Source: Actinocorallia herbida
Lineage (GTDB): Bacteria; Actinomycetota; Actinomycetes; Streptosporangiales; Streptosporangiaceae
Direction: 5' to 3'
NCBI RefSeq assembly: GCF_003751225.1
Contig: NZ_RJKE01000001.1
Span: 3,472,001-3,536,000 of the forward strand
Length of the DNA stretch: 64,000 nt
A model generated the notes under the pieces. It saw only the letters and a list, made by a program, of their open reading frames with translations. It did not search any database and was not told the origin of the DNA. Shown here one piece after another: positions 18,622-27,761 of the stretch. Numbering within the stretch: the stretch's first letter is position 1; the number at the start of each line of letters is the position of its first letter. The position numbers and the translations under genes are program-made.

Positions 18622-21600
18622 ATGACGCACTCCGACGCGCAGGACCCCGCGCCCGAGGAGCCCGGCGAACCCGACGCGAGAGGCAGGCTCGGCCGCCGGA
18701 CGGCGGAGGCCGGCGCCGGGATCCGCCGCAGGGCCGCACCCGGGCTCGTGTTCGGGATGGCGGCGGGCGCCTTCGCCACGGTGCTCGCCCCCGCGGGGCT
18801 CGTCGTCACCGGGTTCCCCGACGCGCTCGTCACCGTGCTCGCCTCGGTCGGCGCGAACGTGCTCACCGAGGTCCTGATGAACGCCGTTCGGAAGCTCCGC
18901 CCGGACGCCACCAGGGAGGAGGCGGAGGCGGAGATCCAGCGGTCGCTCGACCAGGCGGTCGGCGACGAGACCCGGGCCGCGCTGCTGCTGCGCGAGCTCG
19001 CGGACGTTCCGCAGCAGATGCACCTCGTGCGCACGCACCTCGAGGAGGTCGTCTCCGAGCGGTTCAGCGAGAACTCCGCCTCTCTGCCGGTCGCCTTCCA
19101 GGACCTCAAGGACACCCTCGAGGAGATCCACGCCCTCGTGCTCGCCGACCGGGCGCCCGCACGGCACGGGGAGTCCGCCGCTCCCGCAAGGTGGACCGCC
19201 GAGCCGCCCTACCGCGGCCTGGCGATGTTCCACGAGGGCCACGCCCCGCTGTTCTTCGGGCGCGCCGCGCAGACCGCGGCGCTCGTCCGCAAACTGCGCG
19301 GCAGGCTCGGCGGTCCCGGCATCCTCGCCGTCACCGGCGCGTCCGGCGTGGGCAAGTCGTCGTTCCTGCGCGCCGGGCTGCTGCACGCGCTGGCCGACCC
19401 GGGCGCGGTTCCCGGGAGGGAGCGCGAGGACGCCGCGGAGGTCGGCGCCGCGGAGATGGCCGCCTGGCCGAGCGTCGTCATGACGCCGGGGGAGTCGCCC
19501 CTCCGGGCACTCGCCCAGGCGCTGGCGGGCGCCGCCGCGGGCAACGCCGTCGGCTTCGCCGAGGAGCTGGCCGCCGATCCCGCGCACGCGAGGCAGCTCG
19601 CGGGCCAGGCGCTCGTCCAGACCCGGGTCACCCGGTCCACGGCGGACTCGGTCGGTCCGCTCCGCCTCCTCCTGGTCATCGACCAGTTCGAGGAGCTGTT
19701 CCTCCACCCGGAGATCTCCGAGGACGATCGGCGCGCCTTCGTGGCCGCGCTGGAGGCCTGCGTGACGGCGCGGCCCGGCGCGGATCCGCCCGTGGTCGCG
19801 GTCATCGGCCTGCGCAGCGACCAGAAGGGGCGCTGCGACGACTACCCCCTGCTCCGGGAGATGCTCCAGGAGGCCGAGTTCATCCTCCCGTCGTTGAGCC
19901 GGTCCGGCCTCCGCGTCGCGATCCGGGGCCCGGCGCAGGCCGCCGGGCTCCGGATCGGCGGCGGGCTCGTCGCGCACATCCTCGACGAGCTGGGCCCCGC
20001 CGGGGAGAGCGGCGGATCGACGGTGCTGCCGCTGCTGTCCCAGGCGATGCTGCGGACCTGGCACCACCGGCGCGACGGCGAGATCGACCTCAGGGCCTAC
20101 GACCTCGCGGGCGGCGTGGGGGAGGCGGTCGAGCGGAGCGCGGAAGAGGCCTACGCCGAGCTGGACGAGGCCCATCGAGAGGCCGCCGAGCGCGTCTTCC
20201 GCAAGATCACCCGGATCACCGCCGCGGGCGCGGCCCCGCGCTGGGCGCCGCACAGCGTCCTGACCGACGTCGACCGCGCCGTGCTGCGGCCCTTCGCCGC
20301 CCGCCGCCTGGTCCTGCTGACCGGGTTCGGGGCGGGCCCCGCCCACCAGGTGCTCCTCGCGGCCTGGCCGAAGCTGGCGGGCTGGCTGGCCGCCGACGCC
20401 GCGGACTGGCGGCGGCACGCGGAACTCGCCGCCGACGCCCGGCGGTACGCGCCCGAGCGCCCCGACGCCTCCTTCCTCTACACCGGCACCCTCCTGCGGG
20501 AGGCGCTCGACGCCGTCGAGCGCTGGGACGGAGATCCGGGCCGCTATCCGGAGGCGGGAGCGCACGAACGCGTGTTCCTCCGCGACTCCGTCCGGGCCAG
20601 GGAGGCGGCGGCCGCGGCCGAGGCCGCGCGGCGGGAACGGGAGCGGCGCCGCCGCAGGATCCGCGGTGGTGTCTTCGGCGCGATGGCCGCGCTGCTGCTC
20701 GCGGCGGTCCTGGCCATCGTGCGGATCGGCGGCGACTCCGGCGAGGTGCGCGCCGCCGGGCTCTCCCGGCAGCTCGCCGCGCGGAGCGCCGAGACCGCGG
20801 ATCCCGTGCTGTCGGCGCTGCTGGCCGCCGCCGCGTGGCGCACCGCGCCGACGGCCGAGGCGCGCTACGCCCTGCGCGAGATCCTGGCCGGGCCGCACCG
20901 CCGGACGCTCGAACGGCATCTGGGCGCGGTCACCTCGGTCGCGTACAGCCCCGATGGCCGCCATCTGGCGAGCGCGGGCACCGACAGCGCCGTCCAGCTC
21001 TGGGACGCCGGCACCTACGCGAAGGCGGGGCCCGCGCTCCTCGGGCACGAGGACGCCGTGACCGCGCTGGCCTTCGCCGACGGCGGCGCGACGCTCGCGA
21101 CGGCGGGCGCCCGCGGACTCGTCCAGCTCTGGGACGTCGCCTCGCGCCGGCGCACCGCGACCCTGGCGACCGGCGCCGCGCCCGTCGTGTTCAGCCCCGA
21201 CGGGCGCCTGCTCCTCGCCGGGGACCGGATCTGGGACGTCGCCGCCCGGCGGCCGTCCGGCGAACGGCTCGGGGTCCCGGTGCGGACCGGCGCGTTCAGC
21301 CCGGACGGCCGGACGCTGGCGACCGTCGAAGGCGAGGACCGGGTCCGCCTCTGGGACACCACGGCCCGCCGTGAGATCCGGGCCCCGCTCGACGGCGCGC
21401 ACGTCGCGTTCTCGCCCGACGGATCGCTCTTCCTCGCGGCCTCGGCGAAGGGACGGGTGCGCCTCTGGCGGACGTCCACCTGGCGCGCCCTGCCGGACCG
21501 GACGGGCTGCGCGACGGGCTCGTCGGTCCTGGCCGCGGCCTTCGCGCCGAAGGGGACGGTGTTCGCCCTGGCCTGTGCGGACGGCTCACTCGCGGTCCGG

Positions 21601-23220
21601 GACGCGTCCGGGCGGCCGGTCGTGGCGCCGATCCCCGTGGGCGCCCGCGGTCTCGCGTTCAGCCGGGACGGCGGTTCGATCGCGACCGCGGGCGACGACG
21701 GCAAGGTGCGGGTCTGGAGCGCCTCCGCGCCGCTGCACTCGGTGCTCCAGGAGCGCAGCGCGCCGCTCGGCTCCGACGGCGTCCACCTGGTGACCGGCGC
21801 CCCGGGGAACGGGGACTGGCGGCTCCGCTCCTGGCACCTGCCGTCCGGGCGCACCACCGCGCTCGACGGCCAGCAGGGGTGGACGCGCGCGATCGCCTTC
21901 ACCGCCGACGGGGCGAGGCTCGCGACCGCCTCCGACGACACGATCCGGCTGTGGGATCCCGGGTCGGGCAAGGTCCTGCTGACGATCGACGGCGCGGAGA
22001 GCGTCCACGACCTGCGGTTCAGCCCCGACGGCCGCACCCTTCTCGCCGCGGAGGCGGTTCAGGGCTACCGGGTGCGTCGCTGGGAGGTCGAGACCGGCCG
22101 CCTGCTGAGCGCCCTGGTGCCCAAAGTGGATCCGGCGGAGTCCATCGGGTCGATGGGGTACCTGCGGCTCAGCCCCGACGGATCCCGCCTCGCCGCGATC
22201 GAGGGAGACGATCTCCTGCGCGTGTGGAACCTCGCGCGAGGACGGCCGGTCGGGCGGCCGTCCTCGGCGGGCGATGGCAGGATCGAGGCGCTCGCGTTCA
22301 GCCCCGACGGCCGCCGGATCGCCACCGGGGGGTCCGACCGCGCCGTACGGCTGTGGGACGCGGACGGCAGGGCGCTCGGGCGGCCGCTGACCGGGCACAC
22401 CGACGACATCCGCACCGTCGCCTTCTCCGCCGACGGGCACACCGTGGCGTCCGGCGGCCGCGATGGAACCGTGCGGCTGTGGGACACCGGCGTGTACCGC
22501 CCGGTCGGCGAGCCGCTGACGGGCGCCGAGAACTTCGTCTCCGACCTCGTCTTCCCGAAGGGCACGGGACTCGTCGCGGCGGCCACCGACTACGGGACGC
22601 TGCGGGTGTGGCGGACCGGGGAACCCGCCGACCTCGTCGCCGCCGTGTGCGCGACGGCGGGCCGCGCGCTGACCCGGGCGGAATGGACGCGTCACGGCGG
22701 AGGCGAGGACTTCCAGCCGGGCTGCCCGGCGGGGGCGGTCTTTCCCGCGCTGCCGGAACCACCGGCGCCCTCGCCGCTCTCCACCGCGGCCCCGGGGGAG
22801 CCGAAGGCGGTGCCCGCGACCGCCGCGCAGTTCGCCCCGCGCTACCTGCTCGCGCTGGACGGGCCCGCGACGAAGGCGGCGTTCCGCCCCGAAGCGCCCG
22901 ACGCCACGTATCCGCTCCAGCGCGACCTCGACCAGAAGGCCGGGATCTACCAGGCGGACCGGCCCGTCACGCTCGCGCCGTCCTGCCCCGGGGCCGACTG
23001 CGCCCTCGCCCTGTCGGGCTTCGCCCTGGACCCGGCCGCGCTGACCTTCACCCCGGACGGACCCGGCGTCTTCCGCGCCCGCGCCGGAAACCGCTCCTGG
23101 ACCCTCCGCGCGACCGGCGTCACCACCTCGGTCACCACCTTCACCGTCACCTACGAGATCACCGACCCGTCCGGCGCGTACTCCGGCTCCATGGTCTTCC
23201 ACGCCGTCCCCGCCGCCTGA
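18622..23220 (+). CDS. Membrane-spanning STAND NTPase with two WD40 propellers
   Basis: 1532 residues. Residues ~38-85 are hydrophobic and may be one or two membrane helices; a helical linker follows. The nSTAND1-type NTPase begins at PYRGLAMFHEGHAPLFFGRA; Walker A is GASGVGKS (239-246) and Walker B is LLLVIDQFEELF (D354). After a basic coiled region (~660-680) there is a clear transmembrane helix (~682-704). About 14 WD40 blades follow (~767-1331), enough for two seven-bladed propellers. The last ~200 residues are a beta-rich domain with a cysteine pair. If the topology is simple, the NTPase is inside and the WD40 sensor outside. STAND proteins act as signal-triggered switches in defence or regulation; here the partners are two exported proteins. 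Confidence 0.85.
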   Translation: MTHSDAQDPAPEEPGEPDARGRLGRRTAEAGAGIRRRAAPGLVFGMAAGAFATVLAPAGLVVTGFPDALVTVLASVGANVLTEVLMNAVRKLRPDATREEAEAEIQRSLDQAVGDETRAALLLRELADVPQQMHLVRTHLEEVVSERFSENSASLPVAFQDLKDTLEEIHALVLADRAPARHGESAAPARWTAEPPYRGLAMFHEGHAPLFFGRAAQTAALVRKLRGRLGGPGILAVTGASGVGKSSFLRAGLLHALADPGAVPGREREDAAEVGAAEMAAWPSVVMTPGESPLRALAQALAGAAAGNAVGFAEELAADPAHARQLAGQALVQTRVTRSTADSVGPLRLLLVIDQFEELFLHPEISEDDRRAFVAALEACVTARPGADPPVVAVIGLRSDQKGRCDDYPLLREMLQEAEFILPSLSRSGLRVAIRGPAQAAGLRIGGGLVAHILDELGPAGESGGSTVLPLLSQAMLRTWHHRRDGEIDLRAYDLAGGVGEAVERSAEEAYAELDEAHREAAERVFRKITRITAAGAAPRWAPHSVLTDVDRAVLRPFAARRLVLLTGFGAGPAHQVLLAAWPKLAGWLAADAADWRRHAELAADARRYAPERPDASFLYTGTLLREALDAVERWDGDPGRYPEAGAHERVFLRDSVRAREAAAAAEAARRERERRRRRIRGGVFGAMAALLLAAVLAIVRIGGDSGEVRAAGLSRQLAARSAETADPVLSALLAAAAWRTAPTAEARYALREILAGPHRRTLERHLGAVTSVAYSPDGRHLASAGTDSAVQLWDAGTYAKAGPALLGHEDAVTALAFADGGATLATAGARGLVQLWDVASRRRTATLATGAAPVVFSPDGRLLLAGDRIWDVAARRPSGERLGVPVRTGAFSPDGRTLATVEGEDRVRLWDTTARREIRAPLDGAHVAFSPDGSLFLAASAKGRVRLWRTSTWRALPDRTGCATGSSVLAAAFAPKGTVFALACADGSLAVRDASGRPVVAPIPVGARGLAFSRDGGSIATAGDDGKVRVWSASAPLHSVLQERSAPLGSDGVHLVTGAPGNGDWRLRSWHLPSGRTTALDGQQGWTRAIAFTADGARLATASDDTIRLWDPGSGKVLLTIDGAESVHDLRFSPDGRTLLAAEAVQGYRVRRWEVETGRLLSALVPKVDPAESIGSMGYLRLSPDGSRLAAIEGDDLLRVWNLARGRPVGRPSSAGDGRIEALAFSPDGRRIATGGSDRAVRLWDADGRALGRPLTGHTDDIRTVAFSADGHTVASGGRDGTVRLWDTGVYRPVGEPLTGAENFVSDLVFPKGTGLVAAATDYGTLRVWRTGEPADLVAAVCATAGRALTRAEWTRHGGGEDFQPGCPAGAVFPALPEPPAPSPLSTAAPGEPKAVPATAAQFAPRYLLALDGPATKAAFRPEAPDATYPLQRDLDQKAGIYQADRPVTLAPSCPGADCALALSGFALDPAALTFTPDGPGVFRARAGNRSWTLRATGVTTSVTTFTVTYEITDPSGAYSGSMVFHAVPAA

Positions 23221-23246
23221 CCGCGGGCGCCTTCCGGTGCCCGCGG
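23221..23246. terminator. Hairpin terminator between STAND and MFS genes
   Basis: An 8-bp perfect stem, CCGCGGGC (23221-23228) with GCCCGCGG (23239-23246), begins right after the STAND stop codon, between convergent genes. Confidence 0.6.
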
Positions 23247-23260
23247 GCCGGCGGCCGGGG

Positions 23261-24442
23261 TCAGGCGTCGGCGGGTTCCGGGTCAGCGGGCGGGGGGAGG
23301 AGCAGGCCGAGGGCCAGGGCGGCGAGGGGGATCGCGCAGAGGATGGTGAAGACGCCCTGGGGACCCCGGGCTTCGGCGGCCGCGCCGAGGGCGGGCGCGA
23401 TGAGGCCGCCGACGCTGACGGCGAGGCCGAGGGTCACGCCTGCGGCGGTGCCGGGGCGGCTCGGCAGGTAGTCCTGGCCGAGCTTGACCAGGACCGCGAA
23501 GGGGATGTTGAGCGCGATGCCGGCGAGCAGCGCGAACACCAGCGGCAGGTAGGGGCCGGGGGCGACGCGCAGGGCGATGAGGGCCGGGACGACCAGCGCG
23601 CCGCCGAGCTGCACGGTCCGCACCATGCCCATCCGGTCGGCGATCCGGCCGCCGAGCAGGGTGCCCGCGACCCCGCCGACCAGGAAGACGGCGAGGGCGG
23701 CGCCCGCGACGCCGCGGCCCGCGCCCAGGTGCCTGATCCAGTACAGCTCGATGAAGGTGAGGACCCCGAAGAACACCACGGACCTGACGATCTCGACCGC
23801 GGTGAGGACCAGGAACGGGGGCCATCGGTCGGTGCCCGTCCGGAGGGCGGACCGGGCCGCGGCGACGTCGGGCCGCCGCCGGATCAGCAGGAACGCGATG
23901 AGCACCGCGGGCGGGATGAACACGACGGTCGCCCCGACGCCCATCGAGATGAGCAGGGGCGTGGCCAGGACCGGCGCCAGGAAGAACCCGACGCTGCCGC
24001 CCGCCGCGAAGATGCTCATCGCGGTCGCGCTGTCCCCGGCCGCCTCGCGCGCGGCCTTGCCCGCCGCCGGGTGGAACATGGCGACGCCGAGCCCGGAGAC
24101 CAGGATGAGCGTCCACACCGCCGCGTAGGACTGGACGAGCCCGGAGAGCCCGAGCCCGAGTCCGGCCGCCGCGACGCCGGCGCCCGCCATCCAGCGCAGC
24201 CGGAACCTGTCCACGGCGAGGCCGATGAACGGCTGCGGGATCGAGCTGCCCAGGGCCGCCGCCAGGGTGAGCCCCGAGGCGGCGACGTAGCTGTAGTGCC
24301 GGTCGAGCACGAAGTACGGCACGCAGGCCGGGACCAGCCCCTGGTACAGGTCGTCGACGGCGTGGGCGGCCGCCCAGAGCCGCATTCTCCGCCACGGGGA
24401 CGCGCCTTGCGCGGCCCGGGCGTCCACCGAAATCTGTGTCAC
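23261..24442 (-). CDS. MFS transporter, fosmidomycin-resistance (Fsr)-like efflux family
   Basis: 393 residues with about 12 membrane helices. The N-terminus has HAVDDLYQGLVPACVPYF, the pattern of the Fsr-type branch of the major facilitator superfamily. A signature loop (DRFRLRWM) follows helix 2. The GTG start at 24442 is preceded by a strong AAGGAGG. It is divergent from an AraC regulator with 76 bases between them, which implies control of this exporter by that regulator. Probably a proton-driven drug or metabolite efflux pump; the substrate cannot be read from sequence. Confidence 0.85.
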   Translation of the reverse strand: MTQISVDARAAQGASPWRRMRLWAAAHAVDDLYQGLVPACVPYFVLDRHYSYVAASGLTLAAALGSSIPQPFIGLAVDRFRLRWMAGAGVAAAGLGLGLSGLVQSYAAVWTLILVSGLGVAMFHPAAGKAAREAAGDSATAMSIFAAGGSVGFFLAPVLATPLLISMGVGATVVFIPPAVLIAFLLIRRRPDVAAARSALRTGTDRWPPFLVLTAVEIVRSVVFFGVLTFIELYWIRHLGAGRGVAGAALAVFLVGGVAGTLLGGRIADRMGMVRTVQLGGALVVPALIALRVAPGPYLPLVFALLAGIALNIPFAVLVKLGQDYLPSRPGTAAGVTLGLAVSVGGLIAPALGAAAEARGPQGVFTILCAIPLAALALGLLLPPPADPEPADA

Positions 24443-24518
24443 TGCCGACCTCCTTGGATTCGCTCAGCCGAGCCTTCCGGAGGACCCCGTCAGCGGGATA
24501 GCGATATTCTGCCGACCT
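24442..24518. promoter_or_regulatory. Intergenic control region with 10-bp direct repeat
   Basis: CTGCCGACCT occurs at 24442-24451 and again at 24509-24518, next to the two divergent start codons. Direct repeats are the usual binding pattern for AraC-type proteins. A TATTCT (24505-24510) close to ATG 24519 would leave the AraC mRNA almost leaderless. Confidence 0.35.
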
Positions 24519-25262
24519 ATGTCGATGATCAGCCATCAGGGCGACGTGCTGCCGAAACGGGTGCCGCTGGCGCACCGCGACCGGGTCGACTGGCACGACC
24601 ACGCCGACCACCAGCTCATCTCGCCCCGGCACGGGGTGCTGCGGATCTCCACCCCGTCGGGCGTGTGGGTGGTGCCGTCGCACCGGGCGGTATGGGTTCC
24701 CGCGGGCGTCGCGCACGCGCACGAGGCGCACGGCCGCACCGAGATGCAGTGCCTGGTCTTCGACCCCTCGATCAACCCGCTGCGGCTGGACCGGCCCACC
24801 GTGCTGGCCGTCACGCCCCTGCTCCGGGAGGTCCTGGCCGCCCTCACCGGCGACGAGGACTTCACCGGCGAGCAGCGGCACAACCTCGAACGGGTGCTGC
24901 TCGACCAGCTCCGGAGGGTCGAGGCGGTGCGCGTCTGGCTGCCCTCGCCGTCCGATCCGCGGCTGCGCGGGATCGCCGCGATCCTCACCGCCGACCCCGC
25001 CGACGACCGGACCCTCGCCCGGTTCGGATCCGTCGTCGGCGCGTCCGAACGCACCCTCAGTCGCCTGTTCCGCGCCGAGACGGGGATGAGCTTCCCCCAA
25101 TGGCGCGCCCAGCTCCGCCTGCACCACTCCTTCACCCTGCTCGCCTCGGGCGCCCCGGTCACGTCCGTCGCCGCGGCCTGCGGCTACAGCGGCCCGAGCG
25201 CCTTCATCCAGGCCTTCAAGCACGCCTTCGGCATGACCCCCGGCGACTACGCCCGCACCTGA
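24519..25262 (+). CDS. AraC-family regulator with N-terminal cupin
   Basis: 247 residues. An N-terminal cupin-type sensor domain (WHDHADHQLI near residue 25, a possible metal-binding histidine cluster) is followed by a C-terminal pair of HTH motifs (GASERTLSRLFRAETGMSF and AAACGYSGPSAFIQAFKHAF). It is divergent from the Fsr-like exporter gene and is the likely regulator of that pump. Confidence 0.88.
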   Translation: MSMISHQGDVLPKRVPLAHRDRVDWHDHADHQLISPRHGVLRISTPSGVWVVPSHRAVWVPAGVAHAHEAHGRTEMQCLVFDPSINPLRLDRPTVLAVTPLLREVLAALTGDEDFTGEQRHNLERVLLDQLRRVEAVRVWLPSPSDPRLRGIAAILTADPADDRTLARFGSVVGASERTLSRLFRAETGMSFPQWRAQLRLHHSFTLLASGAPVTSVAAACGYSGPSAFIQAFKHAFGMTPGDYART

Positions 25263-25284
25263 CCTCCGCCGTACGATCCTCGAC

Positions 25285-25629
25285 ATGACCGTCGCCTTCA
25301 CCGCAAGCCTGGACACCGCGGACGCCGAGACGGTCGCGGAGATCCTCAGCACCTGGCTCGACCTGGACCTGCGCGTCCGAACCCGCCTGTTCGGCTGGGA
25401 GATCCACCACGACGACGCGGCGATCGAGCTCTACGCCCACGAGGCCCTGGGCTCGTCCACCCCCCTCACCCTCCTCTCCGGCACCGCCCGCCTCGACTTC
25501 GACCGCGCCCACCCCCTCTTCGAGTCCCTCCACACCCGCTGCACCGCCGGCGGCATCCCCCACGACCTCGAATACGAGGAGGAGGACGCCGCTTCCGACG
25601 ACCGCGTCCGCATCCTGACCCACCGCTGA
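25285..25629 (+). CDS. Conserved-looking small soluble protein, unknown function
   Basis: 114 residues with alternating beta and helix character (RTRLFGWEIHHDDAAIELYA). No membrane segment, no cysteines apart from one, no recognised motif. Shine-Dalgarno is absent; TACGAT at 25271-25276 lies about eight bases before the ATG, consistent with leaderless transcription. The codon bias is that of a real gene (third positions almost all G/C). Confidence 0.55.
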   Translation: MTVAFTASLDTADAETVAEILSTWLDLDLRVRTRLFGWEIHHDDAAIELYAHEALGSSTPLTLLSGTARLDFDRAHPLFESLHTRCTAGGIPHDLEYEEEDAASDDRVRILTHR

Positions 25630-25729
25630 GCCCGGGTCCGGCGCGCGCCCTCGGCCGCACCGGTCGTGCGATCAAGTGGGGGCGTCATGCGATCAACCGC
25701 GCGGGGGCGCGGCCGGAGAGGATGCACGC

Positions 25730-26911
25730 ATGACGACACGGCCCTCTTCGGCTCCCTCCGCACCCGTCGCCTCTTCCGCCGCGGAACGCACGGCCTGGCC
25801 GCCGATCGTCGCGCTCGCGGCGGGGATCGGGGCGCTGGTGGCGAGCGAGTTCCTGCCTGCGAGCGTGCTGCCCGCGATGGCCGCCGATCTCGGGGTCAGC
25901 GAGGGGACGGCGGGGCTCGCGGTGGCGGCGACGGCGATCGCGGGGGCGGTCACCGCGCCGAGCATCGCGGTGCTGCTGCCGCGGACGGACCGGCGGACGG
26001 TGCTGGTCGGGCTGCTCGTGGCGGCGGTCGTCGCGAACCTGGCGGTGGCGGTCGCGCCCGGGTTCGGGGTGCTGCTGCTGGGGCGGCTCGTGCTCGGGAT
26101 CGCGATCGCCGGGTACTGGTCGTTCGCGTTCGGCGCGGGCACCCATGCCGTGCCGGGGCGCGACCATTTCGTCTCTACGTCGATCGCCCTGGGCGTCACG
26201 CTCGCGACGATCGCGGGGGTCCCCCTCGCGTCGCTGGCCGGTGACGCGGTCGGATGGCGTGCGGTGTTCGCAGGGGCGACCGTCGTCAGCGCGCTGAGCG
26301 CGATCGCCCTCGCGGTGACGCTGCCGTCGGTGCCCGCGCACCCGTCCGCAGGGTTCGCCATGCTGCGGCGGGCCGTCGCCAACCGGCGGCTGATGACGGG
26401 AGCGCTCGGCGTGGTCCTCGTCGCGTTCGGCAACTTCGCCGCCTACCCCTACATCAGGATCGTCATCGAGAAGGTCGATCCCGGCAGCACCACCTGGCTG
26501 CTGCTGGCCTGGGGCGTCGGCGGCATGGCCGGCAACCTCGCGGCGGGCAGGTTCGCCGGACGGCTGCGCGTGGTCGTCGCGGCGGCCCCGCTGCTGCTCG
26601 GCGCGAGCCTCCTGCTCACCCTGACGGCGACCGCGGTGCCGTTCCTGGCGGTGGCGGTCGTGCTGTGGGGCGTCGCGTTCAACGCGGTCCCGGTCGCCAC
26701 CCAGCTGTGGGTGACCAGGGTCGAGCCGGAGCGCACCGAGTCCGCGATCGCGCTCCAGGTGACCGCCTTCCAGGTGGCGATCACGCTGGGCTCGGCGTCA
26801 GGAGGCGTGCTCCTCGACGCGCACGGCGTCACGGCCGCGCTCGTGCTCGGCGCCGTCGCCGCCGTCGCGTCGGGCCTGCTCTTCGCGCTGCTCCGCGTCC
26901 CGCGCGGGTGA
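25730..26911 (+). CDS. MFS transporter, drug-efflux type
   Basis: 393 residues with 12 predicted membrane helices, beginning WPPIVALAAGIGALVASEFL after a ~22-residue soluble N-terminus. Motif A is degenerate (LLPRTDRRT). The family resembles DHA1-type exporters such as arabinose/chloramphenicol efflux proteins. ATG 25730 is preceded by GGAGAGG. Its 3' end overlaps the 3' end of the convergent AraC gene by 114 bases. Confidence 0.85.
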   Translation: MTTRPSSAPSAPVASSAAERTAWPPIVALAAGIGALVASEFLPASVLPAMAADLGVSEGTAGLAVAATAIAGAVTAPSIAVLLPRTDRRTVLVGLLVAAVVANLAVAVAPGFGVLLLGRLVLGIAIAGYWSFAFGAGTHAVPGRDHFVSTSIALGVTLATIAGVPLASLAGDAVGWRAVFAGATVVSALSAIALAVTLPSVPAHPSAGFAMLRRAVANRRLMTGALGVVLVAFGNFAAYPYIRIVIEKVDPGSTTWLLLAWGVGGMAGNLAAGRFAGRLRVVVAAAPLLLGASLLLTLTATAVPFLAVAVVLWGVAFNAVPVATQLWVTRVEPERTESAIALQVTAFQVAITLGSASGGVLLDAHGVTAALVLGAVAAVASGLLFALLRVPRG

Positions 26912-27697
26912 GGAGTCCCGCCACGCCTGCGGCGCCAGCCCGTGGTGCGCGGAGAACGCCCGGCTGAACGCCGCGGCCGACCCGTACCCGACCGCGAACG
27001 CCACCTGTTCCACCTGACGGGAGGCGTCGCCGAGCAACCGGCGCGCCTCCCGCATCCGCACCTCCCGCAGCACCTCGACGGGGCTCCGCCCCACCGCCCG
27101 CCGGAACCGCTCCCCGAGCGCGGACCGCGACAGGTGCGCCACCTGCGCCATCCGCTCGACGCTCCAGTCCGCACCGGGCCGCGCGGCGACCGCGGCCACC
27201 ACGGCCGCGACCACCGCGTCGGCCTCCCCGCCGCTCCCGGGCTCCGAGTCCTCCAGCCAGGAGGTGGTCATCGCCGCCCCGATGAGGTTCCCGTAGCTCG
27301 CCGCGAACAGCGACGCCCTCTGCTCGTCGACCTGGCAGATCCCGACGAGCGCCGCCACCCCGTTGTGCCGCTCGCCGAAGTCCCGCACCACCAGCGGGCT
27401 GGGCATCCGCCGCGCCGCGACGACCAGCCGCAGATCCGACACGACGAGATCCGACTCCTCGATCCCGATGATCCGGTGCGCGGTCCGCGGATCGACGAGC
27501 ACCGCGTCGCCGACCTCGAGCCGCTCGGTTCCCCGCGCCGTCTCCACCACGACCGCCCCGCCCAGCACCAGCGACCACCGCGCCCCGGGATCCCCGAGCA
27601 CCCCGCCGCCGCCCACCCGCACCCGGCACAGCCGCGACATCTCCCACTCCGCCATCGGCCCCGCCTCGACCCGTGTGATCCCCGCGACCTCTGCCAC
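26798..27697 (-). CDS. AraC-family regulator (AraC-binding-like N-terminus)
   Basis: 299 residues from GTG 27697; a GTG at 27757, five bases after the upstream TetR stop, would add 20 residues and is possible. The N-terminal cupin-like domain (VGDAVLVDPRTAHRII) is followed by two HTH units (MAQVAHLSRSALGERFRRAV and VAFAVGYGSAAAFSRAFSAH). The last ~35 residues are charged and low-complexity and lie entirely inside the region antisense to the MFS gene, which suggests the ancestral stop codon was lost. It probably controls the convergent exporter. Confidence 0.8.
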   Translation of the reverse strand: MAEVAGITRVEAGPMAEWEMSRLCRVRVGGGGVLGDPGARWSLVLGGAVVVETARGTERLEVGDAVLVDPRTAHRIIGIEESDLVVSDLRLVVAARRMPSPLVVRDFGERHNGVAALVGICQVDEQRASLFAASYGNLIGAAMTTSWLEDSEPGSGGEADAVVAAVVAAVAARPGADWSVERMAQVAHLSRSALGERFRRAVGRSPVEVLREVRMREARRLLGDASRQVEQVAFAVGYGSAAAFSRAFSAHHGLAPQAWRDSSPARDAEQREEQARRDGGDGAEHERGRDAVRVEEHAS

Positions 27698-27761
27698 ACG
27701 CGGTGCAGCATCCCGCGATCCACGGAATATTCCCGGCCCGCGCGCCGAACCCGTCACCTTG

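Noticed and set aside
18460-21402. Long open frame (about 980 codons) antisense to the STAND gene
   Set aside because: High GC makes antisense frames long. Its translation is Arg/Gly/Pro-rich without motifs, while the sense strand has Walker and WD40 motifs.
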